64,000 nucleotides of DNA from an uncultured Aquimarina sp. (GTDB lineage: Bacteria; Bacteroidota; Bacteroidia; Flavobacteriales; Flavobacteriaceae), in contig CANMTP010000001.1 of NCBI GenBank assembly GCA_947500845.1, forward strand, positions 372,001-436,000, in the 5' to 3' direction. A model generated the notes under the pieces. The model was given only the letters and a program-made list of their open reading frames with translations, was not told where the DNA came from and searched no databases. Positions 43,161 to 52,251 of this stretch are shown piece by piece; the first letter of the stretch is position 1, and every line of letters starts with the position of its first letter. The position numbers and the translations under genes are program-made.

Positions 43161-45659
43161 TTATTTTCCTAAAGATAGCATATTTGCAAAAAGGCGATAA
43201 GCTCCCGGGACTCCTGCAGGAAATTCCCTAAAAAAGCTTAACCCTGTATATACATAGTATCCTTTTCCGTATTGAGCAATAAGCAATGGTCCTTTCTTTT
43301 GTGATTCATCTTTATCATTTGCGGCCAGAATCGCAGTGTATTTCTCTGACCATTCATTTGGGAAATATAAACCACGTTCTTGTACCCATCCTTTAAAGTC
43401 ATCTTCGGTGATCTTGTTTGGTGAGTTTAGCACTTGATGATCAGGCACTAGAAATGTGATTTCTGCATTTTCATCGGTCACACGATCTCTGGATAATTTA
43501 AAAGGGTAGGGGCCTAAATTATCTTCCACTTTTAGTCTTCGATTCGTATTATACTGAATCACTAAATTCCCTCCATTTTTAACATAATCCAACAAATACT
43601 GTTGCTTAAATTTTAATTGCTCCACGGTATTATATGCTCGAATACCAACCACTATTGCATCGTAAGTATTCAAAGTTTCAGCAGAAATAGATTCTGGATC
43701 GATAATAGTTACCTTATAACCGATTTGCCGCAAGCTTTCGGGAACTACATCTCCTGCGCCTTCGATATATCCAATATTCTGTCCTTTCTTCTTAATGTCT
43801 AGTCGAACCACTTTAGCCTCCGATGGTAATACGACGGTTTGAAAAGGGATATGATCGTAATCGATCGTTATCACTTCTTTAGAATATGTATTACCGTTAA
43901 CGGTTATAATTGGCGAAATGTAACCTTCACTTTGACTTTCTGGTGCAGTTAATGTAAATAATACAGTTTTTTCTTCTCCCTTTTGTTTAAGATTAATATT
44001 TACACTTTCAGGAGACACCTTCCATTTCTTGGGGTGCGCTAAACTAACAGTACCATTAACATTAGCTTCTCCTGCTTTTATAGTCACTGGAATTTGTTTT
44101 GCCGGACCATTTGCATAGATAATCACTTTGTCCTTAATACTGGCCGAAACTACAGGTACGATCTCAAAAGGTTTATATACTTCACCCTTTACCGGATCAT
44201 TGGTTTTGTAAATTACTTCTTTTGAAAAAGGAATAATTGTTCCTTCTATATCGACAGAGAAAAGGGCCTTGATTTTACGTTCAGTTTCTGGTTTGCCAAT
44301 TAATTTTTGATCATCAACGCTATACATACCCAGCGTTCCTTTATTGGTGAGCCAGTACGGATTGGTATCATCAAAATCTGCAGGGATTTTACCTTTAATT
44401 TCGAAACTTTGTTTTATATTATTTTCTAGTAATTTTTCAGTAGTTTCGTTAATACCAACAGCTCCTATTTTTATAGATTTTAATACCATTTTACTGGTAC
44501 TTCTGTTAATGGCTTCAATTTTAAGGGATATTTCACTTCCTTTGGTAGAGGTAGGTTCAGAAGAAACGGCCTCAAGATATAAACCAGCCGAAGCGGCGAT
44601 AATTTTTTTAATTTCATCAGACTTGACAGTTTTCCAGTGATCGTCTTCTAATTGCTGAATACCTTGATATGCCTTTACTAATTGAGGCAGAGAAGCAGCA
44701 GGATTTCTGAAATCAAAATCTTTTTCGACTTGATATAAAATGTCTCCTATAGCTTTTCCTCCCTTAATGCGATTCCAGGAAGTGTCTATTCCCTCAAAAA
44801 TGTTCAATTTATCTTTGGGTAAATCTCCTTTAATCAATTCTATGTATTCGCTTTGTTTGCCTCTATTACCAGTGCTACCAAATCCTTGTGACTTATGCTG
44901 ACTGCGACTTAGAGATGCTATTTCGGTGTTAGACATCCCAGAAAATGGGTAATATACACCCGTATCAAATTCTAAAAGGTTTGACTTATCGGCTTTGTCA
45001 AAATTTTCTCTGCTACCGTAAAACCACCATGAGGTGTTAAAAAACAATCGTTCTGGCTGCCATGTATCAAGATATTTTAGTTGATCTGGATAAACGTTCT
45101 TCTTGTTTGCTAAATCAAAAGCTTCTACGCTAAGCATTGCAGATGAAGTATGATGTCCATGGGTTGATCCCGGGGTTCTATGATTAAAACGGTTAATGAT
45201 TACGTCTGGTCTGAATTTTCGAATAGCCCAAACTACATCACTTAGCACTTCTTTTTTATCCCAAATGGCAAGAGTTTCATCAGGATGTTTTGAATACCCA
45301 AAATCGTTTGCACGTGTAAATAGTTGCTCACCACCATCGATTTTACGCGCTGCTAATAACTCTTGTGTTCTTATAACTCCTAAGAGGTCTCTTATTTCTG
45401 GTCCTATGAGATTTTGTCCGCCGTCGCCACGTGTCATAGACAAATACGCCGTTCTCGCCTTGACATGATTCGACATATATGATATAAGCCTGGTGTTTTC
45501 ATCATCAGGATGAGCAGCAACATATAAAACAGACCCTAAAAAATTAAGTTTTTTAATAGCTTCATGGATTTCAGAAGCATTTGGTTTGTCAGGTTTTTGG
45601 GCATTAGAAAGAAAAGGAATTAGCAGACCAAAGCCAACTACAAGAAGTATTTTTCGCAT
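43161..45659 (-). CDS. PIG-L family deacetylase with large C-terminal region
   Basis: From the ATG at 45659 the 832-residue protein starts with a signal peptide (MRKILLVVGFGLLIPFLSNAQ). An upstream ATG at 45692 lies on a -7 promoter box and is unlikely to be used. The PIG-L zinc motif AHPDDE holds His50, Asp52 and Asp53, and HGHH supplies the further ligand. The remaining ~550 residues are beta-rich, with a C-terminal ThuA-like segment. It likely N-deacetylates a sugar or glycoconjugate in the periplasm for the downstream symporter. Confidence 0.9.
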   Translation of the reverse strand: MRKILLVVGFGLLIPFLSNAQKPDKPNASEIHEAIKKLNFLGSVLYVAAHPDDENTRLISYMSNHVKARTAYLSMTRGDGGQNLIGPEIRDLLGVIRTQELLAARKIDGGEQLFTRANDFGYSKHPDETLAIWDKKEVLSDVVWAIRKFRPDVIINRFNHRTPGSTHGHHTSSAMLSVEAFDLANKKNVYPDQLKYLDTWQPERLFFNTSWWFYGSRENFDKADKSNLLEFDTGVYYPFSGMSNTEIASLSRSQHKSQGFGSTGNRGKQSEYIELIKGDLPKDKLNIFEGIDTSWNRIKGGKAIGDILYQVEKDFDFRNPAASLPQLVKAYQGIQQLEDDHWKTVKSDEIKKIIAASAGLYLEAVSSEPTSTKGSEISLKIEAINRSTSKMVLKSIKIGAVGINETTEKLLENNIKQSFEIKGKIPADFDDTNPYWLTNKGTLGMYSVDDQKLIGKPETERKIKALFSVDIEGTIIPFSKEVIYKTNDPVKGEVYKPFEIVPVVSASIKDKVIIYANGPAKQIPVTIKAGEANVNGTVSLAHPKKWKVSPESVNINLKQKGEEKTVLFTLTAPESQSEGYISPIITVNGNTYSKEVITIDYDHIPFQTVVLPSEAKVVRLDIKKKGQNIGYIEGAGDVVPESLRQIGYKVTIIDPESISAETLNTYDAIVVGIRAYNTVEQLKFKQQYLLDYVKNGGNLVIQYNTNRRLKVEDNLGPYPFKLSRDRVTDENAEITFLVPDHQVLNSPNKITEDDFKGWVQERGLYFPNEWSEKYTAILAANDKDESQKKGPLLIAQYGKGYYVYTGLSFFREFPAGVPGAYRLFANMLSLGK

Positions 45660-45689
45660 AATATTCGAAGCAATTTTAATGTAATGCGT

Positions 45690-45697
45690 CAAATATA
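45690..45697 (-). promoter_or_regulatory. -7 promoter box of the PIG-L operon
   Basis: On the minus strand this reads TATATTTG, an exact TAnnTTTG element. It overlaps the upstream in-frame ATG (45692), which argues for the 45659 start. No -33 TTG was found at standard spacing. Confidence 0.45.
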
Positions 45698-45771
45698 TGA
45701 AAGTAATACTCTCACTATTGTGGTTTAAGGATACTTTAACAGGAAGAATTAGCTAAGTAATTAAACAAGAA

Positions 45772-47961
45772 TTACCTCTTTTTTCGTTCTACAAACTCCA
45801 GTTGTTCTACCGCCACATTTGTAGTAAAAATACCATAATTGACCACAGCCTTTCCTTTTTCAAGAGTGTCGATGGTACCTATTGATTTACCATCAATCAT
45901 CCGTACACGATCACCAATTTTTAATGCAACTTTTGGTTTTTTCTCTTCTAGAAGTTTTTCTTTCTTTTTTTCCTTTTTCTTTTTTTCTCGAATAACCTTT
46001 ACTTTTTTTTCAACCTCATCAACCACTTTTTTCTTTTTTTCTATTTGTATTGTTCGTTGTTTTGCAGACTGTTTTTTTCGTTTAGAATTTTCGACTTGTA
46101 CGATTTTCATAAACTCATCGATCAATTCACGCTTCTTTTTGTTGTTAAAATATTTTTCGTTCAGGTCATCAATTTTTTTTCCGAGATAAATCATACGTTG
46201 ATTACTGTCATAAAGTTCTTGATAGCTCTCTAGTTTTTGTTGTACACGCTCGTTTGTTTTTTCTAATCTATCTTTTTCTTCTTCGGCTTTTTGCTCCTTT
46301 GTTTTTAGGATAGAAGTCGTTTTTTGAAGTTTTGACCGTTCTTTTTGAAGATTAGCAATACTCTTATCAAATCTGATTTTTCCTCGTTTTACCTTTTTCT
46401 TTGCTTTATTGATTAGACTATAAGGAATTCCATTTTTCTGAGCAACTTCAAATGTGAATGAACTACCGGCTTCCCCAAGGTATAATTTAAATAAGGGTTC
46501 TAGAGTTTTTGCGTCAAATAACATGTTAGCATTAGTCATATTTGGTAGTTCATTAGCAAGCATTTTTAAATTTGCATAATGTGTCGTTATAATACCAAAT
46601 GATTCACGTTCATAAAAAACCTCGAGAAAGGCCTCGGCAAGAGCACCACCTAGTTCTGGATCGCTACCAGTCCCGAATTCATCTATAAGAAACAATGTTT
46701 TGTCGTTACATTTTCGTAGGAAATAATTCATGTTTTTTAGACGGTAGCTATAGGTGCTTAGATGATTTTCAATAGACTGATTGTCACCAATATCTGTCAA
46801 TATAATATCAAAAAGGCACATTCTACTATATTCATGAACAGGGATAAGCATGCCACTTTGTAGCATCAGTTGTAATAAGCCTATGGTTTTCAAAGTGATA
46901 CTTTTCCCCCCGGCATTAGGACCAGAAATTACAATAATTCTGTTGTTTTGATCTAAACTTATAGTTTGCGGAAATGTTTTTTCTCCTTTATTTTGATTGG
47001 AAAGGTAAAGCAGGGGATGATATGCCTCGTTAAGTGTAAGTTCTCTGCTTTTTGTAATCTTCGGAAGAACGGCGTTTAACTTGGTAGCATATTTTGATTT
47101 GGCTGAAACCAAATCAATATGACTTAGATATTCTTGATACTGCTGTAACAGTTCTGAGAATGGACGTAATTGATTAGTGAGTTCTTTTAATATTTTTACG
47201 ATCTCTTCCCGCTCTTCATATTGAAGATTACTTAACTCCCGACTAAACTGCAAAGTAGCTTCTGGTTCTATATAGACGATGCTTCCGGTTTTAGAGTTAC
47301 CCATAATCGCACCCTTTACTTTACGGCGATACATAGATTTGACGGCAAGTACTCTACGATTGTCAACAACACTTTCTTTGATGTCATCCAGGTAACCAAA
47401 ACTATTATAGCGAGTAAGATCTTTTCCAAAACTACCGTTTAGCTTACCCTGGACGCTATTAATTTGTTTTCTTAAACTTAATAGGGTAGGAGATGCATTA
47501 TCCTTTATCTCTCCAAACTTATCCAGTACAGCGTCTATAAGGCTAATGATCTCTTTGGTGAAAGGAACCTTTGTTGAAGTTTGATATAAAATAGGGTACA
47601 ATTGCTTATTTGCTTTAAAGAAAGCTAACAATTCATTATTCGTACTACTTATAGCAATCAGTTTTTTTAGATTTGATGTTTCGAGAAACGTATTCTCTAT
47701 ATACAATAGTTGAATTTCTTTATTAATGCTATCAAATCCATGATTAGGAATTTTTGCGTCATTAAGGTAAGAAGACTTATATTCGTATACCTCTTGTAAA
47801 GCTATCTCCAGCTTTTGTTCACTTTCAAGAGGAACCACCTGCAGTGCTTTTGATCTTCCATAATCGGTATTGCATAACTCTGCAATATGATTAAGTATAG
47901 CATCAAATTCAAGGTCTTTTAGTGTTTTTTCAGAAATACGAATCATACTTTTTTTACCCAT
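45772..47961 (-). CDS. mutS2: MutS2 family protein without Smr domain
   Basis: This 729-residue MutS-family ATPase has Walker A in ISGPNAGGKS, the Walker B region TLFLIDEFGTGSDPE and a long Lys/Glu-rich coiled region (about 530-680). It ends in a KIGDRVRMIDGKSIG small beta domain. The C-terminal Smr endonuclease domain found in many MutS2 proteins is absent, as is usual in Bacteroidota. MutS2 acts in recombination suppression and ribosome rescue rather than mismatch repair. The start may be the second Met at 47946, which fits family alignments better. Confidence 0.93.
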   Translation of the reverse strand: MGKKSMIRISEKTLKDLEFDAILNHIAELCNTDYGRSKALQVVPLESEQKLEIALQEVYEYKSSYLNDAKIPNHGFDSINKEIQLLYIENTFLETSNLKKLIAISSTNNELLAFFKANKQLYPILYQTSTKVPFTKEIISLIDAVLDKFGEIKDNASPTLLSLRKQINSVQGKLNGSFGKDLTRYNSFGYLDDIKESVVDNRRVLAVKSMYRRKVKGAIMGNSKTGSIVYIEPEATLQFSRELSNLQYEEREEIVKILKELTNQLRPFSELLQQYQEYLSHIDLVSAKSKYATKLNAVLPKITKSRELTLNEAYHPLLYLSNQNKGEKTFPQTISLDQNNRIIVISGPNAGGKSITLKTIGLLQLMLQSGMLIPVHEYSRMCLFDIILTDIGDNQSIENHLSTYSYRLKNMNYFLRKCNDKTLFLIDEFGTGSDPELGGALAEAFLEVFYERESFGIITTHYANLKMLANELPNMTNANMLFDAKTLEPLFKLYLGEAGSSFTFEVAQKNGIPYSLINKAKKKVKRGKIRFDKSIANLQKERSKLQKTTSILKTKEQKAEEEKDRLEKTNERVQQKLESYQELYDSNQRMIYLGKKIDDLNEKYFNNKKKRELIDEFMKIVQVENSKRKKQSAKQRTIQIEKKKKVVDEVEKKVKVIREKKKKEKKKEKLLEEKKPKVALKIGDRVRMIDGKSIGTIDTLEKGKAVVNYGIFTTNVAVEQLEFVERKKR

Positions 47962-47997
47962 TTTTTTGGGTTATATTCCGTCATTTTTAGAACGAAA

Positions 47998-48005
47998 CAA
48001 AAGTA
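47998..48005 (-). promoter_or_regulatory. -7 promoter box of mutS2
   Basis: On the minus strand this reads TACTTTTG, an exact TAnnTTTG element 36 bases before the upstream mutS2 ATG. The -33 element is not obvious. It sits in the 73-base divergent region shared with ung. Confidence 0.4.
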
Positions 48006-48034
48006 CATAATTACAGCAATTTTTTGTTAAATAT

Positions 48035-48700
48035 ATGAATGTAAATATTGAATCCGGTTGGAAAGAACAACTTAGAGAGGAATTTGAAAAACCATATTTT
48101 TCTGAATTGGCTAATTTTGTAAAGCAGGAATACAACAAACATACATGCTATCCCAAAGGATCGGAAATTTTTGCTGCATTTGATCATTGTAGTTTTAATG
48201 ATGTGCGCGTAGTCATTATTGGTCAGGATCCATATCCTGGTGCAGGACAGGCCAATGGATTATGTTTTTCTGTTAATGATGGTATTGCAATGCCACCTTC
48301 GCTGATCAATATTTTTAAAGAAATTGAAGCAGATTTAGGAAAGCAGTTTCCATCTAACGGAAATCTCCAACGTTGGGCGCAACAAGGGATCTTGTTATTA
48401 AATGCTACTTTAACGGTAAGAGCAAACCAAGCGGGGTCACATCAAAACAAGGGCTGGGAGCGTTTTACTGACGCTGTTATTCAAGCGGTATCCAGTGAAA
48501 AAGATAATGTTGTGTTTTTGTTGTGGGGAGGCTTCGCAAAGAAAAAAGGATCAAAGATAGATAAAACCAAGCATCATTTGCTTACAAGTGGGCATCCATC
48601 ACCTTTAAGTGCCAATAGGGGTTACTGGTTTGGTAACAGACATTTTAGCCAAACTAATAAATACCTGGACGAAAACGGTTATAACAATATTGATTGGTAG
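48035..48700 (+). CDS. ung: Uracil-DNA glycosylase
   Basis: This 221-residue family-1 uracil-DNA glycosylase removes uracil from DNA to start base-excision repair. The catalytic water-activating motif GQDPYPG contains Asp65, and the DNA-intercalation loop HPSPLSANRG contains His187. The LLLNATLTVR strand is also present. The length and all motifs are complete. It is divergent from mutS2, another DNA-maintenance gene. Confidence 0.97.
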   Translation: MNVNIESGWKEQLREEFEKPYFSELANFVKQEYNKHTCYPKGSEIFAAFDHCSFNDVRVVIIGQDPYPGAGQANGLCFSVNDGIAMPPSLINIFKEIEADLGKQFPSNGNLQRWAQQGILLLNATLTVRANQAGSHQNKGWERFTDAVIQAVSSEKDNVVFLLWGGFAKKKGSKIDKTKHHLLTSGHPSPLSANRGYWFGNRHFSQTNKYLDENGYNNIDW

Positions 48701-48880
48701 TTAGGCCGCGTTAGGTATCTCGGAAGATTTAGACTTTGAGGTAGCTTTCTCAGGCATGTGATTGATCTGAACTTTATTGGTTCTTGACTTCTTCTTAGTA
48801 TCTACTGATTGCATACTAAATTTTAGCAGAACAAAATTAAAGGCCACCAGACCCAATAGTATTAGTAAAAATGTGATCAT
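48701..48880 (-). CDS. Small membrane-anchored protein (59 aa)
   Basis: From the second Met the product is about 59 residues: MITFLLILLGLVAFNFVLLKFSMQ as a membrane anchor followed by a Lys/Ser-rich, hydrophilic tail ending SSEIPNAA. The longer frame begins 11 codons upstream at 48913, but those codons add only a polar extension before the helix. It is convergent with ung with no gap. It is probably real given its typical single-pass architecture. The function is unknown. Confidence 0.6.
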   Translation of the reverse strand: MITFLLILLGLVAFNFVLLKFSMQSVDTKKKSRTNKVQINHMPEKATSKSKSSEIPNAA

Positions 48881-48951
48881 AAATAGATTTGTTTGTTTAA
48901 TTATTAGATGCACTCATAACGATATGGTTGCTTATGCGTTAATAATTAGTT

Positions 48952-49137
48952 GTGGGGTAGGCTTGGCAAATGTACAAAAATATTTTATTCAGCAAAATAC
49001 TTCATTAAAGTATCTTCGAGAATTCGTTATTTTATAAATTTTTTAATGTAAAACGCTAACATCCACAGTGTTGATCTTAAATTTTTAAAAGATTCTTTAT
49101 TATGTAACGTTTTAATTAATGCAGACCCTACCCCACA
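48952..49137. repeat. 186-bp block bounded by 11-bp inverted repeats
   Basis: TGTGGGGTAGG (48952-48962) and CCTACCCCACA (49127-49137) are perfect inverted repeats, GC-rich in an AT-rich gap. Between them I see no ORF. The ends could be remnants of a small mobile element (MITE-like) or a long-range RNA stem. Flanking TTAG copies on both sides are suggestive of a target duplication but too short to prove it. Confidence 0.4.
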
Positions 49138-49176
49138 TTTAGAAAAAATCGTGTCAGAAAAATATATAATGAAGTT

Positions 49177-50028
49177 CTAAACCTTGAAAATCAGATCTTC
49201 ATAAGCTGCTTTTTTATCGATAATGTTTAGATCATATAGTTGCTCTTGAATGGCATTTAGTGTATCTTCTTTGGTCATAGATTGACTCCATTCTGTAAGT
49301 TGTAACCATTTTTGGATATCTTCAAGTTGTTGGTTGTATCTATGAGACAAGGTTTTATCTATGCTTGGTGTTTTTTTAAAATCTATTGTAGTGGCATTAA
49401 TGATATTAAGGATTGTTTTAATTTCTTTATGGTTAAATTTGAGTATGTCATCTCTAACCGCTATCACAAAACATGGCCATGGAGTCGGGCAATCTGCGAC
49501 TCTTCTAAAAATACCATTATCTACAATAGGTTTTGTTGTAAAATGTTCCCACATAAAATAGTCTGCAGTTCCGTTTGTTAATGCTTCAACAGCGCCATCG
49601 AGGTTTTTAACTACTTCAAAATGCAATTTGGAAGTATCCCAGCCTTGATTTTTGGCATTAATAAAAGACATTAAATGTGAACCAGAGCCGTATCTGCTAA
49701 TGGCAGCTTTTTTATTTTCTAAATCTGAAATGCTTTCATATTTAGAATTTGCACCTACATGAATACCCCATATCAATGGCGTTTGAATATAGGTTTGAAC
49801 TATTTTACTGGGATTACCCGCAATGATATCCTTAATAATTCCCTCTGATAGAATTATTGCCATATCAATTTCTTGTTTCCTTAAAGCCTCACACATGGCT
49901 CCGGTACCACCGGGATAGTCTTTCCATTCTAATTGAATATTCTTTTTTAAAAAACGGTCACTTTCTATTACAAGGTGCCAAGGTAGATTAAAATGTTCTG
50001 GGACGCCGCCAATTTTTATAGTAGTCAT
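49177..50028 (-). CDS. Periplasmic-binding-protein-like protein without signal peptide
   Basis: This 283-residue type-2 periplasmic-binding fold belongs to the NMT1/THI5-like or sulfonate/nitrate-binding branch. IKIGGVPEHFNLPWHLV is at the start, with KKAAISRYGSGSHLMSF and ADYFMWEHFTTKPIVD further on. It lacks a signal peptide and no ABC permease or ATPase gene adjoins. It may therefore act in the cytoplasm, for example as a ligand-binding regulator or enzyme (THI5-type or MqnA/D-like). I cannot choose among these. Confidence 0.8.
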   Translation of the reverse strand: MTTIKIGGVPEHFNLPWHLVIESDRFLKKNIQLEWKDYPGGTGAMCEALRKQEIDMAIILSEGIIKDIIAGNPSKIVQTYIQTPLIWGIHVGANSKYESISDLENKKAAISRYGSGSHLMSFINAKNQGWDTSKLHFEVVKNLDGAVEALTNGTADYFMWEHFTTKPIVDNGIFRRVADCPTPWPCFVIAVRDDILKFNHKEIKTILNIINATTIDFKKTPSIDKTLSHRYNQQLEDIQKWLQLTEWSQSMTKEDTLNAIQEQLYDLNIIDKKAAYEDLIFKV

Positions 50029-50174
50029 GTTTGATAAAAGTTAAAAAAATACGTATTTCGTCGATTTTTTATGTTTTTTAGCGACAAAATAAAGCAAAAG
50101 TGTTTATATTTGACTTATTATTCTTCCAACTTATGTTTGAATAATTTTCAACACAAAATAAAAACAATATTGTT

Positions 50175-50321
50175 ATGAAAAAGAATTTTCCCCAAAAAAA
50201 GAATGCATTCGTAAAGGTTGCTAAGCTAAAAAACAACCCGATCGAAAATGGAATTGTTGTTTTTATTGTTATTTTGTTACTAACAAATTTATTGATAAGT
50301 CTAAAGATATTGTTTGGATAA
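50175..50321 (+). CDS. Small membrane protein (48 aa)
   Basis: ATG to TAA encodes 48 residues. A basic N-terminus (MKKNFPQKKNAFVKVAKLKNN) is followed by a strong C-terminal hydrophobic segment (VVFIVILLLTNLLISLKILF). A 7-bp hairpin CTATCTT/AAGATAG lies just after the stop (50324-50343). It has the charge profile of a single-pass inner-membrane protein and lies alone in a 388-base gap. The function is unknown. Confidence 0.6.
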   Translation: MKKNFPQKKNAFVKVAKLKNNPIENGIVVFIVILLLTNLLISLKILFG

Positions 50322-50416
50322 CTCTATCTTTTATCTAAGATAGATAACTGCTAAAAATTTTTAGTGATATTGTACCAAAGGATAAATCAGTTTTTACTTT
50401 TTTAAAGTATAATTTT

Positions 50417-51295
50417 TTATTCTTTAAGACCTGTTATTTTCTCTAAAGTATATTTTATTAGACGTTCTACAGTTTCTTTAGGGTTTTTGCTGAATTTTCC
50501 AGTGGCCCGATTGGCTAGAATTCCATTCATGGATACAGCACGATGTCCAAGGAGCTTTGACATTCCATAAATGCCTGCGGTTTCCATTTCTAAATTGGTA
50601 ATTTTCTTTGCTTCATGACTAAAAGAGGTCATCTTGGCATTCAAATCATTGTCCTGCAAAGATAATCTTAAAACTCTACTTTGAGGACCATAAAAGCCTA
50701 CATTAGTAACTGTGATTCCTGTTCGTATTGTATCACTTCGCATGAGGTTTACCAAATAATCATCTCCTGAAACGGCATAGGGCGTAGACTTGTTGTGATC
50801 CCATTTTAAATGCTGCACCAGGGAATCTGAAATTTTATGGGACAGAATATGTTGGCTATCATAAAAATGAAGAAGACTATCAAAGCCAATAGCCATTTCC
50901 GAAACAAGAAAACTGTCTATGTCAATATCACTTTGTAATGCTCCTGAAGTACCTATTCGAATAATATTAAGAGAACGATGTTTTTTCTTTACTTCACGTG
51001 TTTCAAAATCGATGTTGACCAACGCATCTAATTCATTAAGTACAATATCAATATTGTCTGTGCCAATTCCAGTAGAAATTACAGTAATTCTTTTTCCTTT
51101 ATAAGATCCCGTTTGTGTCTGAAATTCTCTCTTCTGAATTTTAAATTCGATATGTTCAAAATATTTGGTTACTTGATCAACGCGATCAGGATCACCAACA
51201 GTAATTACCGTTTGTGCCAGGTGTTCTGGTTTTAGATGTAGGTGGTAAATACTACCATCCTCGTTAAGGATAAATTCAGATTCGGCTATTGGCAT
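50417..51295 (-). CDS. Nucleoside phosphorylase (uridine/purine phosphorylase family)
   Basis: This 292-residue protein is of the PNP/UDP phosphorylase fold. It has the phosphate-binding GDPDR segment near residue 33 (TVGDPDRV), the central IRIGTSGALQ, and a C-terminal LEMETAGIYGMSKLLG. These enzymes release a base from a nucleoside with phosphate, feeding nucleoside salvage. The LEMETAGIY segment fits the uridine phosphorylase branch. It is the last gene of a four-gene operon, 1 base after the DUF1835 gene. Confidence 0.92.
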   Translation of the reverse strand: MPIAESEFILNEDGSIYHLHLKPEHLAQTVITVGDPDRVDQVTKYFEHIEFKIQKREFQTQTGSYKGKRITVISTGIGTDNIDIVLNELDALVNIDFETREVKKKHRSLNIIRIGTSGALQSDIDIDSFLVSEMAIGFDSLLHFYDSQHILSHKISDSLVQHLKWDHNKSTPYAVSGDDYLVNLMRSDTIRTGITVTNVGFYGPQSRVLRLSLQDNDLNAKMTSFSHEAKKITNLEMETAGIYGMSKLLGHRAVSMNGILANRATGKFSKNPKETVERLIKYTLEKITGLKE

Positions 51296-51296
51296 A

Positions 51297-52235
51297 TCAA
51301 AGTTTTAATAAAGTGTGTGATTCATCGTTGTATAAGTAATCATACTTTTTAGCACCTCCATAATACCAGTCTAAAATCTGGGTGTTGTAAAAATTCTTTT
51401 TTTGTTGTAGGGCTAATTTTCCTCTTTTTGATAGCGTTAACCGATCTTTTGTTTGATCTAAAAATTGAAAAAGCCTGGCCAATACACGTTTCATTTGCAT
51501 GTCACCATATCCATAATATCCTTGATATTCTAAGGCATAGCCCATTAATTGTTTTACATTTTTTATCTGATAAGTATTTACCATTTCCAGTATATTTTGT
51601 TCTAAGACATTGAGCCCTGTTAACATATTGGGAAAACGTTGTAAATGCGCACGAAGACATATAGAAAGATACTCAAAAGAAGAATGCTTTTTGATCTGCC
51701 CTGCAATCTTTTTTGGATTTGATTCACAATATAACGTCCAAATATGTTGTGCCAGCTCCAGATCGTCAATAGTTAATTTAATTTTATTGTTGTAATGTTC
51801 TTTTAGCTGAGAATCTGATAGTTCACATAGCCCATAGAGTTTTTTTTCATGTGCAATTCTACCACTACAAACCAGATAAACTGGGGTGTTGTTAATTCTT
51901 TTGTTTAACAATAAACTAATGGCGGCGATCATATTTATGTGACAAAATAAGTCATATTCGAACCAAAGAATTACTTGGTCATACTCTGCCAGATGATCTA
52001 GTTTCTTTAGTTCTGAAACAAACTTTTTTTCATAATCTGCGGCACTGATTCGGTAATATTTCTTTAAAAAAGCTTTGCGCTTTTCAATGGAATCTTTGGT
52101 TTCTATACGGATTTCTGTAGGACCTTCACATAGCATTTCACGCCAAGTTAGAATTTCTCCTTCTACAAGCTTGAGTTCTGAAATTCTTTGAGTGAGACTA
52201 TCCCCATTAGTTATATGTAATGTATTTATCCCCAA
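51297..52235 (-). CDS. DUF1835 domain-containing protein
   Basis: This 312-residue protein begins with the DUF1835 pattern LHITNGDSLTQRISEL, followed by WREMLCEGPT and the later FEYDLFCHIN and LYCESNPKKI stretches. A helical C-terminal half ends in a winged-helix-like segment. The family occurs widely in Bacteroidota and Firmicutes without a defined activity. It is tightly linked to a nucleoside phosphorylase and a SUI1 homologue in one operon. Function is unknown. Confidence 0.85.
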   Translation of the reverse strand: MGINTLHITNGDSLTQRISELKLVEGEILTWREMLCEGPTEIRIETKDSIEKRKAFLKKYYRISAADYEKKFVSELKKLDHLAEYDQVILWFEYDLFCHINMIAAISLLLNKRINNTPVYLVCSGRIAHEKKLYGLCELSDSQLKEHYNNKIKLTIDDLELAQHIWTLYCESNPKKIAGQIKKHSSFEYLSICLRAHLQRFPNMLTGLNVLEQNILEMVNTYQIKNVKQLMGYALEYQGYYGYGDMQMKRVLARLFQFLDQTKDRLTLSKRGKLALQQKKNFYNTQILDWYYGGAKKYDYLYNDESHTLLKL

Positions 52236-52251
52236 AATTACTATGAATTAA

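Noticed and set aside
46045-46233. Phe-rich plus-strand ORFs opposite the mutS2 coiled coil
   Set aside because: They are the reverse complement of a Lys/Glu-rich coding region, which gives Phe/Ser/Leu-rich spurious frames.
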